64,000 bases of DNA, from positions 1 to 64,000 of the forward strand of contig DASUYB010000014.1 in NCBI GenBank assembly GCA_036377595.1, given 5' to 3'. Position numbers and translations under genes: made by a program. The DNA comes from Longimicrobium sp. (GTDB taxonomy: Bacteria > Gemmatimonadota > Gemmatimonadetes > Longimicrobiales > Longimicrobiaceae). Under the pieces are notes generated by a model, which saw only the letters and a program-made list of their open reading frames with translations, was not told the DNA's origin and ran no database searches. Positions 1-7,852 of this stretch are shown here, in pieces. The first letter of the stretch is position 1; each line of letters begins with the position of its first letter.

Positions 1-1
1 G

Positions 2-1597
2 GCCCACGCGGGGATGAAGGAGGAGATGCAGGGGCGCGCGTCGGGCGGCGTGCGCGAGTTCGCGCTGTATGGCGACACGTCGGGCGAGGTGGACGAGCTC
101 GGCCTGCCCGTGCGCCACGACTGGGCGCGCGACTACCGCGGCCGCGCGTCCGTGGTCTACGGCCACACGCCCGTCCCCGCCGCGGAGTGGGTGAACGGGA
201 CGATCAACATCGACACCGGGTGCGTGTTCGGCGGCAGCCTGACGGCGCTGCGCTGGCCCGAGCGCGAGCTGGTGTCGGTCCCCGCGGCGCGCGTGTACGC
301 CGAGCCGGCGCGGCCCTTCCTCCCCGAGCCGGGCGCGGAGCCGCCGGTGCGCGACGACGTGCTGGAGCTGGAGGACGTGCGGGGGAAGCGCATCGTCGAG
401 ACGCGCCTGAGCCGCACCGTCACCATCCGCGAGGAGAACGCGGCCGCGGCGCTGGAGGTGATGAGCCGCTTCGCCGCGAATCCGCGCTGGCTGGTCTATC
501 TCCCGCCGACGATGTCGCCGTCGGAGACGAGCCGCGCGCCGGGGCTGCTGGAGCACCCCGCCGAGGCGTTCGCCTACTTCCGCCGCGAGGGGGTGGAGAC
601 GGTGGTGTGCGAGGAGAAGCACATGGGCTCGCGCGCCGTCGCCGTGGTCTGCCGCGACGAGTCGGTGGCGCGGCGGCGATTCGGGGTGGAGGGGGAGGGG
701 ATCGGGATCGTGTACACCCGCACCGGCCGCCGCTTCTTCGACGACGCCGCGCTCGAGGCGGCGATGCTGGAGATCGTGCGCGACGGCATCGGCGCGGCGG
801 GGCTGTGGGACGAGCTGGCGACGGAGTGGGCGGTGCTGGACTGCGAGCTGATGCCGTGGTCGGCCAAGGCGCAGGAGCTGGTGCGCGAGCAGTACGCCGC
901 CGTCGGCGCGGCCGCGCGCGGCGGGCTGGGCGACGCGGTCGCCGCGCTGCGGCAGGCGGCGGATCGCGGCGCGCCGGTGGATCCACTACTGGCGCGCTAC
1001 GAGGCGCGCGGACGGATGGTGGAGGACTACGTGGCCGCGTACCGCCGCTACTGCTGGCCGGTGGCGTCGCTCGACGACCTGCGGCTGGCGCCGTTCCATC
1101 TCCTGGCCACCGAGGGCGCGGTGCACGTGGACCGCGACCACCGCTGGCACATGGAGACGATCACCCGCATCCGCGAGGCGGCGGGGCGGCTGCTGTACCC
1201 GACGGAATACCGCATCGTCGGCCTCGCCGACGAGGCGGCCGAGGCGGCGGCCACGGCGTGGTGGGAGGAGATGACCGCGCGCGGCGGCGAGGGGATGGTG
1301 GTGAAGCCGCTGCAGTTCGTCGCGCAGGGGCCGCACCGCCTGGTGCAGCCGGCGGTGAAGTGCCGCGGGCGCGAGTACCTGCGCATCATCTACGGCCCGG
1401 AGTACGCCGAGCCCGCCAACCTCGAGCGGCTGCGCGTGCGCGGCCTGGGCGGCAAGCGCTCGCTCGCCCTGCGCGAGTTCGCGCTGGGGATCGAAGGCCT
1501 GGAGCGCTTCGTCCGCCGCGAGCCGCTGCGCCGCGTGCACGAGTGCGTGTTCGGCGTCCTCGCGCTCGAATCCGAGCCGGTGGATCCGCGGCTTTGA
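2..1597 (+). CDS. pnkp: Polynucleotide kinase-phosphatase (Pnkp), C-terminal part, open at left edge
   Basis: Bacterial Pnkp heals and seals broken RNA together with Hen1, using N-terminal kinase, central metallophosphatase and C-terminal adenylyltransferase (ligase) domains. Only the phosphatase end and the ligase domain are in the window; the frame is open to the left edge, so the kinase lies outside. Counting from the ATG at 14, the phosphatase signature VVYGHTP is near residue 47 and NIDTGCVFGG near 65. The ligase motif I EEKHMGSR carries the nucleotidyl lysine near residue 202. Motif IV GEGMVVKP and motif V VKCRGREYLRIIYG follow near residues 435-465. All expected ligase motifs seem intact. 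Hen1 would be expected just upstream but cannot be seen. Family assignment is firm; full length cannot be judged. Confidence 0.9.
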   Translation, partial: AHAGMKEEMQGRASGGVREFALYGDTSGEVDELGLPVRHDWARDYRGRASVVYGHTPVPAAEWVNGTINIDTGCVFGGSLTALRWPERELVSVPAARVYAEPARPFLPEPGAEPPVRDDVLELEDVRGKRIVETRLSRTVTIREENAAAALEVMSRFAANPRWLVYLPPTMSPSETSRAPGLLEHPAEAFAYFRREGVETVVCEEKHMGSRAVAVVCRDESVARRRFGVEGEGIGIVYTRTGRRFFDDAALEAAMLEIVRDGIGAAGLWDELATEWAVLDCELMPWSAKAQELVREQYAAVGAAARGGLGDAVAALRQAADRGAPVDPLLARYEARGRMVEDYVAAYRRYCWPVASLDDLRLAPFHLLATEGAVHVDRDHRWHMETITRIREAAGRLLYPTEYRIVGLADEAAEAAATAWWEEMTARGGEGMVVKPLQFVAQGPHRLVQPAVKCRGREYLRIIYGPEYAEPANLERLRVRGLGGKRSLALREFALGIEGLERFVRREPLRRVHECVFGVLALESEPVDPRL

Positions 1598-1662
1598 AGT
1601 GCCCAGTGCCCAGTGCCCAGTGCCCAGTGACCAGTGACCAGTGACCAGTGACCAGTGCCCAG
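1598..1662. repeat. Heptamer tandem repeat (CAGTGCC/CAGTGAC)
   Basis: Starts directly after the pnkp stop codon. About eight units of 7 bases, first CAGTGCC, then four CAGTGAC, then CAGTGCC again. The same 7-base theme recurs in other gaps of the window (22.77, 60.16, 61.33 and 62.84 kb). Confidence 0.9.
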
Positions 1663-1664
1663 GA

Positions 1665-1735
1665 GACGTCATCCTGAGGGCCGGCAGACCGACGTCGCGT
1701 CTGCGCTGTAAGTCGGCCGGCCCGAAGGATCTATA
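1665..1735 (+). repeat. Dispersed repeat family A, copy 1
   Basis: Begins GACGTCATCCTGAGG and ends CCGAAGGATCTATAA, with a variable GC-rich middle of about 40 bases. The same ends occur at 22849-23010 (two copies, divergent), about 24073-24198 (degenerate) and 47177-47355 (two copies, convergent). Similar CATCCTGAG...GAAGGATCT palindromic repeats are known from many GC-rich soil bacteria. Confidence 0.8.
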
Positions 1736-1877
1736 ACCGCGTCCGGCACACAGCCCGGGTCACGGGACGGCAATCTGGCGTGAGGCGCGACGAACGATTG
1801 ATCTCACCGGCGGACGCGATGGTTCGCCGGCCCTGTCCGAGGGAGTTCCGGACGTTCTGGAGTGGAGGGTTTCGACA

Positions 1878-2127
1878 ATGGCGAAGCGGAAGAATCACCC
1901 CGACCAGCCGTCCTTTTGAGCGCACCAGCAAGCGGCGCAAGGGCTTCCCGTCCGAGACGCGCGTCGGGCGCGGCGTGCGTATCGTGCACGGAGACAAGGA
2001 ACTGAGCGAGAAGCTCGGCCGCAACGACCTGTGCCCGTGCGGCTCCGCGAGGCGGTTTCCGCAACTGCTGCCTGCGCTCGGGCCGGTTTCGACGGCGCCC
2101 CGCGCGCGCACTACTTTCCGCGAGTGA
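1878..2127 (+). pseudogene. SEC-C zinc-motif protein gene with four +1 T frameshifts
   Basis: An ATG at 1878 sits behind a good ribosome site (GGAGG at 1864). Reading starts [13 protein letters not shown] and meets a stop at 1917. Removing one T from each of four T-runs (1914-1917, 2056-2058, 2087-2089, 2115-2117) restores a single frame of 81 codons. It ends at the TGA at 2125 and contains [10 protein letters not shown] followed by RFRNCCL, a complete SEC-C metal-binding motif (C-x-C...C-C), with HYFRE at the very end. Each lesion falls in a Phe codon. SEC-C domains bind zinc and are found at the SecA C-terminus and in many small proteins. As sequenced the gene is broken; a sequencing error is possible but would have to hit four runs within 250 bases. 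Confidence 0.7.
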
Positions 2128-2225
2128 TCACGGCTTGGTCAGACTGGACGCGAAGCATGCGACCCAACGCTGATTCGATTAGCTTCGTTGGGCGAGAAGC
2201 ATTGAACCTGTAAGGAGGTTGCCGC

Positions 2226-2450
2226 ATGGACACCTCGAAGGTGGTCCACAGTCACCCTGAGATCGTGAGCGGTGAACCCGTGTTCGTGGGGACACGCGTA
2301 CCCGTGCGTAACCTCCTCGATTGGATCGAGGGCGGGCACACACTGGACGAGTTCCTGGACAACTTCCCGTCCGTTCAGCGTGAGCAGGCTATCGCGTTTC
2401 TCGAGCAAGCCGCGGAGGCCCTGCTTTCGGGGCTCGCCCACGCCGCATGA
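2226..2450 (+). CDS. DUF433 family antitoxin
   Basis: A 74-residue protein with the DUF433 signature: HPEIVSGEPVFVGTRVPV near residues 9-27, then an amphipathic helical stretch (GHTLDEFLDNFPSVQREQ). DUF433 proteins are short winged-helix DNA-binding proteins, usually encoded just before a DUF5615 PIN-like partner and treated as VapB-like antitoxins. A strong ribosome site AAGGAGG lies 8 bases before the ATG. Its last four bases overlap the start of the next gene (ATGA), so the two are translationally coupled. Toxin-antitoxin function is inferred from family and context. Confidence 0.85.
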   Translation: MDTSKVVHSHPEIVSGEPVFVGTRVPVRNLLDWIEGGHTLDEFLDNFPSVQREQAIAFLEQAAEALLSGLAHAA

Positions 2451-2797
2451 GCGACGAGTCGCGGCCGCGCCGCCAGGTGCTGCTGGATGAGATGCTGCCC
2501 CGGCTGCTCGCCCGTGAGCTGCCGGGGCACGACGTGACGACCGTGGCCCAACGAGGATGGACCGGCGTTCTCAACGGCGAACTGTTGCGGAGGGCGGAGG
2601 CAGCAGGAATCGAAGTCTTCGTCACGGCGGATCGAAAGATGGAGTACCAGCAGCGGCTTGCCGGCCGGAGCTTCGGGGTCGTGGTGATTGTGGCCGGCGG
2701 CACGAAGCTCGAGGATTTGCGCCCGCTGGCCGAGCCGCTGAACGAGACCATCACCCACGTTCTTCCGGGAGAGATTCTTCACGTCTTCCGCCAGTAG
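2447..2797 (+). CDS. DUF5615 PIN-like toxin
   Basis: A 116-residue PIN-like (Mut7-C/DUF5615) protein. Visible family features are the N-terminal acidic motif LLDEMLPRLL (residues 10-19), a GWTGVLNGELLRRA helix and the FVTADRKMEYQ segment near residue 62, where acidic residues would coordinate the metal of a PIN nuclease. It overlaps the DUF433 gene by four bases in the usual antitoxin-first order. The probable role is an RNase toxin kept in check by the DUF433 protein; activity is not proven for most members. Base composition is a little lower in GC than that of surrounding core genes, consistent with a mobile module. Confidence 0.85.
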   Translation: MSDESRPRRQVLLDEMLPRLLARELPGHDVTTVAQRGWTGVLNGELLRRAEAAGIEVFVTADRKMEYQQRLAGRSFGVVVIVAGGTKLEDLRPLAEPLNETITHVLPGEILHVFRQ

Positions 2798-2960
2798 TGA
2801 TCAGTCTTGCAGCACACACGGTGCGCGAGTGATCTGTAACGCGTTGGCGTGACAGCGTCTCTTGCGGAACAGATGGCGCAGCGGCACGATTCCGGCAGGC
2901 CGGGGCGCTTCGCGCGCTCCGGCGCCCCCCATCCCCACATTCCACGCCCGTGGTGCCGCC

Positions 2961-3728
2961 GTGAGATCCGCCGTCCTGCGCAGCATCCCGCTCGTCATCG
3001 CGATCACCGTCGTCCCCGTCGCCGCGCGAGCGCAGTCCGCGGGCGCCGATACCGCGCAGCGGGCCGTGCCGGCGGTCCCGTCTCCCGTCGCGGCGGTGCC
3101 GATCCCCCCCGCTACGACCGATCCCGCCACCATCACGCCGGCCGCCGCGCCGGCCGAGTCCGGAACGGCTTCGACCGAAACCGCCGCACCAACTGTATCC
3201 ACAGAATCCGCGGCGACGGCTCCTGGCGCGTGGCGCGGGCTGGCGGCGGGCGACACGGTACGGCTGGTGAGCGCGGCCGGGCGCTACGCGGGCACCATCT
3301 CCCGCGTGACGGCCGACACGGTGGTGATCGCAGGGCGCGGGCGCAGCGACGCGGTGGTGCGGTCGGACGTCATGGAGATGTACCGCCTGACCGGGCGCGG
3401 CTCGCGCGGCAGGGCGATGCTGCGCGGCGGCGGGCTCGGGCTGATCGGCGGGGCCGCGCTGGGGCTGCTGGCCGGGGCGACCGTGGCCCGCGTCGAGTGC
3501 AAGCCTACCGACACCGACTGCTCGCCGGGGCGCGACAAGACCATCCCCGTGGCGCTCACCGCCGACGGCGCGATCCTCGGTGCGCTGCTGGGGATCATGA
3601 CCGGGCCGGCTTTCCGCCACACCAACTGGGAGCGCGTCGACGCGGCGCCCGCGCCCGCACTTCCGCCCGTCTCCGTCACGCCCGCACCGGGCGGCGGCGT
3701 TTCGCTCGGCGCGACGCTCAGGCTCTGA
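2961..3728 (+). CDS. Exported protein with glycine-rich membrane segment, unknown function
   Basis: I choose the GTG at 2961 because it begins a clean signal peptide (VRSAVLRSIPLVIAITVVPV, cleavage after ARAQ). The open frame reaches back to a TTG at 2862 but that extension looks non-coding. The mature part starts with a long Ala/Pro/Thr-rich linker to about residue 90. A small beta-rich domain follows (DTVRLVSAAGRYAGTISRV), then a glycine-zipper-like hydrophobic segment (GGGLGLIGGAALGLLAGA, about residues 153-170), and two Cys in a CKPTDTDC loop. About 255 residues. No family recognised; this type of protein is common in Gemmatimonadota. Two hairpin terminators follow it. Confidence 0.65.
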   Translation: MRSAVLRSIPLVIAITVVPVAARAQSAGADTAQRAVPAVPSPVAAVPIPPATTDPATITPAAAPAESGTASTETAAPTVSTESAATAPGAWRGLAAGDTVRLVSAAGRYAGTISRVTADTVVIAGRGRSDAVVRSDVMEMYRLTGRGSRGRAMLRGGGLGLIGGAALGLLAGATVARVECKPTDTDCSPGRDKTIPVALTADGAILGALLGIMTGPAFRHTNWERVDAAPAPALPPVSVTPAPGGGVSLGATLRL

Positions 3729-3756
3729 CGCGACGCAGCGATCCCCGTCTCCCCGC

Positions 3757-3795
3757 GAAGCCCTGCCGGCCACACCCCACCCCCGGCAGGGCTTC
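3757..3795 (+). terminator. Hairpin terminator
   Basis: A perfect 13-base inverted repeat, GAAGCCCTGCCGG at 3757-3769 and its complement at 3783-3795, followed by CGCTTTC. It lies 28 bases after the exported-protein stop codon. The U-tract is weak. Confidence 0.6.
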
Positions 3796-3903
3796 CGCTT
3801 TCATCGCACTCTCCGCCATCTCCCGAACGTTCCGGGTGACGGATCGCGCGTCCGGAGATTCGACACCGATCGAAATCCATACGCGCCGGGAGACGGTCGG
3901 AAG

Positions 3904-3945
3904 GCAGGCGGAGACGCGGGAATCCCGCGTCTCCGCTTGCTTTTT
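3904..3945 (+). terminator. Strong intrinsic terminator
   Basis: An 18-base stem with one mismatch (core GCGGAGACGCGGGA) and almost no loop, ending directly in TTTTT at 3941-3945. It insulates the PAS gene from upstream transcription. Confidence 0.75.
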
Positions 3946-4017
3946 CGGGAGATGGGGATCTGGCACGGCGCTTGTCTATGCACCGCTCGCCAATCTCCGT
4001 CGACCGCATCTCCCGCC

Positions 4018-4743
4018 ATGCCCCATAGACGCATCATGCCCGCCGCACACGTCACCCTCGACACCTTCGCGCGCCCCCCGCGCAGACCGGCCCGCCGCGC
4101 GCCGGCCGCCAGCGAGCCCGTCCGCGCCGCGCCGTCCGAGCCCGCGCCACTGCTGACCGCGCCCGCCGAGCCCGCGCAGAAGCTCGAGCGCCGCCGCCGC
4201 GCGTGGAGCAGCGCCGTGATGTACGCCGCCGCCGCGGTGATCGTCCTCTGCGTCAGCATGGAGATCGCGCCGCGGCTGGCGTTCGGGCGGGGCGCGCCGG
4301 CGGCCACGATCGCCGTCGCCGCGTTCGCGCTGACGGCGAGCGGGGTGATCGGGTGGCGCCACTTCGGGCTGCGCAGCGAGGCCGCGCGGCTGCGCTCGGA
4401 GCTGAACGCCGCGCGCGAGGCCGAGCGCTGGCACCGCGCAGTGGTGAACCAGGTGGCCGAGGCGGTGCTGATCGCCAGCCCCGAGGGCCGCCTGCTGGAG
4501 AGCAACCAGGCCGCCTGGCAGCTGCTCGGCCGCAGCCACGACGAGCTCGCCGGCCGCCGCCTGTGGGACCTCCTCCCGCTCGACGACCGCGTGGTCGCCC
4601 TGCGCCGCGGCGAGTTGGTCTCCACGCACGGCGGCGGCCTGCGCCGTCTCCTGCGCCCCGACGGCAGCGCGGTGCTGGCCGACGTCAACTGGTCCACCCT
4701 CCCCGACGGCCGCGTCGTCTACCTCGCCCGCCCGTTCAAGTAG
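4018..4743 (+). CDS. Membrane-anchored PAS domain protein
   Basis: About 241 residues from the ATG at 4018; a second ATG at 4036 is also possible. The N-terminus is a Pro/Ala/Arg-rich disordered stretch to about residue 55. Two hydrophobic helices follow (SAVMYAAAAVIVLCVSMEI and a second near residues 90-108), then a charged heptad-like helix (SEAARLRSELNAAREAERWH) and a PAS fold (VVNQVAEAVLIASPEGRLLESN ... ELAGRRLWDLLP). No histidine kinase, GGDEF or other output domain follows; the protein ends at the PAS strand. It may sense a ligand and signal through a partner, but none is adjacent. A terminator stands on each side, so it is probably monocistronic. Confidence 0.75.
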   Translation: MPHRRIMPAAHVTLDTFARPPRRPARRAPAASEPVRAAPSEPAPLLTAPAEPAQKLERRRRAWSSAVMYAAAAVIVLCVSMEIAPRLAFGRGAPAATIAVAAFALTASGVIGWRHFGLRSEAARLRSELNAAREAERWHRAVVNQVAEAVLIASPEGRLLESNQAAWQLLGRSHDELAGRRLWDLLPLDDRVVALRRGELVSTHGGGLRRLLRPDGSAVLADVNWSTLPDGRVVYLARPFK

Positions 4744-4765
4744 GCGATGACTGGGATCAACAGGA

Positions 4766-4794
4766 GGGGGAGCCGTCGCGCACGGCTCCCCCTT
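4766..4794 (+). terminator. Hairpin terminator after PAS gene
   Basis: A perfect 11-base stem (GGGGGAGCCGT / ACGGCTCCCCC) with a CGCGC loop, followed by TT. Confidence 0.65.
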
Positions 4795-4831
4795 CGTCGT
4801 TGATGGTCCCTTCGGGTCAGCACAGCGCACC

Positions 4832-5003
4832 GACGGGCGGCTGAAGCCGCAACAACAACCACGAAAAGCCTCGCAAATCGCGCGAGGCTTCAACCGCTCG
4901 CGGGGGGAGCCGCAACGAGATTCCTCCGTCCGCGCGAGTGCCCGGCACCGCAGCCTGCGCAGCAGGCTTCCCAATGTTCCAGCCGCGGCTTCAGCCGCCC
5001 GTC
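4832..5003. repeat. MITE-like element D, copy 1, with 19-bp terminal inverted repeats
   Basis: This 172-base block is bounded by perfect 19-base inverted repeats (GACGGGCGGCTGAAGCCGC at 4832-4850, its complement at 4985-5003). Inside lie a second palindrome (AAGCCTCGCAAATCGCGCGAGGCTT) and the phrase GGCTTCCCAATGTT. A related copy with the same ends and the same interior phrases is at 46258-46390. No target-site duplication is evident. It fills most of the 4744-5119 gap. Confidence 0.75.
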
Positions 5004-5083
5004 CCCGCCGCCTGTCCCGGTATCCCGTTCAGCCGTGCGCCGGCCCTGCATCACCCAATTCGTTCATATGTGAAGCAACCCCC

Positions 5084-5112
5084 TTGTGCGCACGCCGGGC
5101 GGCGCCCAAGCT
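5084..5112 (+). promoter_or_regulatory. Candidate promoter giving a leaderless PIG-L mRNA
   Basis: TTGTGC at 5084-5089, 17-base spacer, CAAGCT at 5107-5112. The ATG begins 8 bases after the end of the -10 element, so the start codon would lie at or next to the transcription start. There is no Shine-Dalgarno sequence, which fits a leaderless message. Sequence match is moderate. Confidence 0.4.
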
Positions 5113-5119
5113 TAGCCGC

Positions 5120-7678
5120 ATGTTCACGAAACGAGTTCGCGCGGCGGCGCTGCTGGCGCTGTCGCTGCTTCCCGCCGCGCCGGCCGCGGCGCCCGCGCAG
5201 GACGGCGGCAGCATCGGCGAGTACCGCGGCGCCGCGGCGCTGGGGCTGGCGCTGCGGCGCCTGGGCACCACCAAGCGCGTGCTGATGATCGGCGCGCATC
5301 CCGACGACGAGGACACGCAGCTGCTGGCCGGCCTGGCGCTGGAGCAGGGCGCCGACGTGGCCTACCTCTCCCTCACCCGCGGCGAGGGCGGGCAGAACGG
5401 CATCGGGCCGGAGTTGCACGAGGCGCTGGGGCTGCTGCGCACCGAGGAGCTGCTGGCGGCACGCCGCGTGGACGGCGCCATGCAGTTCTTCACCCGCGCC
5501 TACGACTTCGGCTTCAGCAAGACGCCCGACGAGACCTTCCGCCACTGGCCGCGCCAGGAGCTGCTGCGCGACGTGGTGGGCGTCATCCGCCTCTGGCGCC
5601 CGGACGTGATCGTCTCGGTATGGAGCGGGACGCCACGCGACGGACACGGGCAGCACCAGGCCTCCGGCATCATCGCCCGCGAGGCGTACGAGGCGTCGGG
5701 AGATCCGAACCGCTTCCCCGAGCAGCTGCGCGCCGGGCTCCCCGCCTTCCGCGCGGCCGAGTACTACGTGTCGCAGCGCGGCGACAGCGCCAGCGCGAGC
5801 GTCGCCATCGCGCTCGGGGGGATGGACCCGCTGATCGGCCGCTCGCCCTTCCAGCTGGCGATGGCGAGCCGCTCGCGCCACCGCTCGCAGGACATGGGTC
5901 GCCCCGAACTGGCCGGCCCGCGCTACGGCTACCTGCGCCGCGTGGTCCCCGCCTCCGCCGGCCGCGAGCGCTCGCTGTGGGAGGGGATCGACACCACGCT
6001 CTCGCAGCGCGCGGCCGCGCTCGCGCCGTACGACCGTGCCGTCGCCCGCGCGCGCACCGCCGCGGCGATGCTGGACCCCGGTGCGCTGGCCGACCCGCTC
6101 GCCGCCGCCGTGCGCGCGCTCCGCGAGGACATGGGGAAGGCGGAGGGAGCGACGTTCGCCGCGCAGAACGAGATCCGGCAGGCGGAGCAGGCGCTGGCGA
6201 TGGCGGCCGGGCTGGAGCTGGACGCCGTGGCCGACGACGAGCGCATCGTCCCTGGGCAGGAGCTGGGGATGGAGGTGACGCTGTGGAACGGCGGATCGGC
6301 GTCGATGGCGGTGAGCAACCTTGAGCCGCTTCTCCCCAACGGCTGGGGGGTGACGGCGGTCGATCCCCTCCCGACGGACAAGGTGGCGCCCGGTGCGCTG
6401 GTGCGGCGGAGATTCCGCGTGCGCGTGCCGGCGGACGCATCGCCCACCATCCCCTACTTCCTGCGCCAGCCGCGCGACGGCGACTTCTACCGCTGGCCCG
6501 ACGACTGGTCGGTCGTCTCCCGCCCGTTCGAGCCGGCGCCGCTGCGGGTCGTGGCGCGCGTCCGGGTCGCCGAGGTGGAGGTGCCGATGGAGCGCGAGGC
6601 CAGCTTCCGCGCCGTCGACCCGCGCCAGGGCGAGCTGCGCCGCCCGGTGATGGTGGTCCCCGCCGTCTCGGTGATGCTGGAGCCGGAGACCAGCATCCTT
6701 CCCACCGGCGGCGCCCCGCGCGCGTTGCGCTACCGCGTGCGCCTGCAGGGCGAGGCGCCGCAGCCGGTGAGCGGCACGCTGCGCATCACCGTGCCGCAGG
6801 GGTGGCGCGCGGACCTCGACGGCCGGCGCGTGACCCTGGCCGCCGGCGAGCCGCACGCGCTGGAGCTGACGGTGACGCCGCCGGCGGGGGTGCGGCCCTC
6901 GGCCATCTCCCTCTCCGCGGCGTTCGAGGCGGAGGGCGGGCGGCGATACACGCGCGGGCTGCAGGTGATCGACTATCCCCACGTGCGCGCGCGGCCGCTC
7001 TACCACGACGCGGCGTCCACCGTGCGCGCGTTCGACGTGCGCGTGCCCGCGGGGCTGAAGGTGGCGTACGTCGAGGGCGCGGGCGAGGAGGGGCCGGGGA
7101 TCCTGGCGCAGTTCGGCATAATCCCCAGCGTGCTGACGGCGGACTCGCTGGCGGGCGCCGACCTGTCGAAGTACGACGTGATCGTCACCGGCATCCGCGC
7201 GTACGAGGTGCGGCCGGACCTGGGCGCCAACAACGCGCGGCTGCTGGAGTACGTGCGGCGCGGCGGCACGCTGATCGTGCAGTACAACAAATACGAGCTG
7301 GTGCGGGGGCACTTCACGCCGTATCCCATCACCATGGCCGACCCGCACGACCGCGTGACCGACGAGGCGGCGCCGGTGAAGGTGCTGGAGCCTTCGAGCC
7401 CCGTCTTCACCACGCCCAACCGCATCGGCGACGACGACTGGCGGGGATGGGTGCAGGAGCGCGGCCTCTACTTCGCGCACACCTGGGACCCCGCGTACAC
7501 GCCGCTGCTGGAGATGACCGACCCCGGCGAGGCGCCGATGCGCGGAAGCCTGCTGATCGCGAAGTACGGGCAGGGCACCTACGTCTACACGGGCCTGGCC
7601 TTCTTCCGCCAGCTCCCCGAGGGCGTCCCGGGTGCCTGGCGCCTGTTCGCGAACCTGCTGGCGCTGGGCGCGAAGTAA
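5120..7678 (+). CDS. Exported PIG-L family deacetylase with C-terminal accessory domains
   Basis: The 852-residue protein starts at the ATG at 5120, which gives a signal peptide (MFTKRVRAAALLALSLLPAA, cleavage after APAQ). The PIG-L (GlcNAc-PI deacetylase-like) domain occupies about residues 45-300. Its zinc motif AHPDDE is at 59-64 and a later metal histidine lies in GHGQHQAS. A middle beta-sandwich region includes a NEW3-like segment (TLRITVPQGWRADLDG). The last 230 residues resemble a glutamine amidotransferase-like or ThuA-like flavodoxin fold (KVAYVEGAGEEGPGILAQFG ... YVRRGGTLIVQYN). Relatives deacetylate N-acetylated sugars; this one should act outside the cytoplasm, substrate unknown. 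It is more than three times the length of a plain PIG-L enzyme. The start has no ribosome site but a promoter lies directly before it. Confidence 0.85.
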   Translation: MFTKRVRAAALLALSLLPAAPAAAPAQDGGSIGEYRGAAALGLALRRLGTTKRVLMIGAHPDDEDTQLLAGLALEQGADVAYLSLTRGEGGQNGIGPELHEALGLLRTEELLAARRVDGAMQFFTRAYDFGFSKTPDETFRHWPRQELLRDVVGVIRLWRPDVIVSVWSGTPRDGHGQHQASGIIAREAYEASGDPNRFPEQLRAGLPAFRAAEYYVSQRGDSASASVAIALGGMDPLIGRSPFQLAMASRSRHRSQDMGRPELAGPRYGYLRRVVPASAGRERSLWEGIDTTLSQRAAALAPYDRAVARARTAAAMLDPGALADPLAAAVRALREDMGKAEGATFAAQNEIRQAEQALAMAAGLELDAVADDERIVPGQELGMEVTLWNGGSASMAVSNLEPLLPNGWGVTAVDPLPTDKVAPGALVRRRFRVRVPADASPTIPYFLRQPRDGDFYRWPDDWSVVSRPFEPAPLRVVARVRVAEVEVPMEREASFRAVDPRQGELRRPVMVVPAVSVMLEPETSILPTGGAPRALRYRVRLQGEAPQPVSGTLRITVPQGWRADLDGRRVTLAAGEPHALELTVTPPAGVRPSAISLSAAFEAEGGRRYTRGLQVIDYPHVRARPLYHDAASTVRAFDVRVPAGLKVAYVEGAGEEGPGILAQFGIIPSVLTADSLAGADLSKYDVIVTGIRAYEVRPDLGANNARLLEYVRRGGTLIVQYNKYELVRGHFTPYPITMADPHDRVTDEAAPVKVLEPSSPVFTTPNRIGDDDWRGWVQERGLYFAHTWDPAYTPLLEMTDPGEAPMRGSLLIAKYGQGTYVYTGLAFFRQLPEGVPGAWRLFANLLALGAK

Positions 7679-7721
7679 GTCGCCGGGCGGGCGATCGAAT
7701 GAGGCAGGATGCCGACGCGGG

Positions 7722-7774
7722 AGTCCGCGAAGGCGGACTTCCTGAAGTTCCAGCGGTGGGTTTCAACCCACCGG
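7722..7774 (+). repeat. Dispersed hairpin pair, family E, copy 1
   Basis: Two short hairpins in tandem: AGTCCGCGAAGGCGGACT, then TTCCTGAAGTTCCAG, then a hairpin around GGTTTCAACC. The same arrangement recurs at 59243-59294, and the first hairpin, inverted, at 50179-50196. Confidence 0.75.
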
Positions 7775-7852
7775 CTCCGGCGGGCGGCTCGGAGCGGGGG
7801 ACCCGGATTTCACCGGCTGCGGGTTGCAACGAATCGAGGTCGTGAGCAAGCC

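Noticed and set aside
1598-1662. CRISPR-like array
   Set aside because: Units are 7 bases without spacers; the same holds for the other short tandem arrays. No cas genes in the window.
2164-2196. attC-like site (ACCCAAC ... GTTGGGC) upstream of the DUF433 gene, suggesting an integron cassette
   Set aside because: Only about 32 bases separate the ends, far below the shortest attC sites, and the inner L boxes are missing. It is a simple small hairpin.
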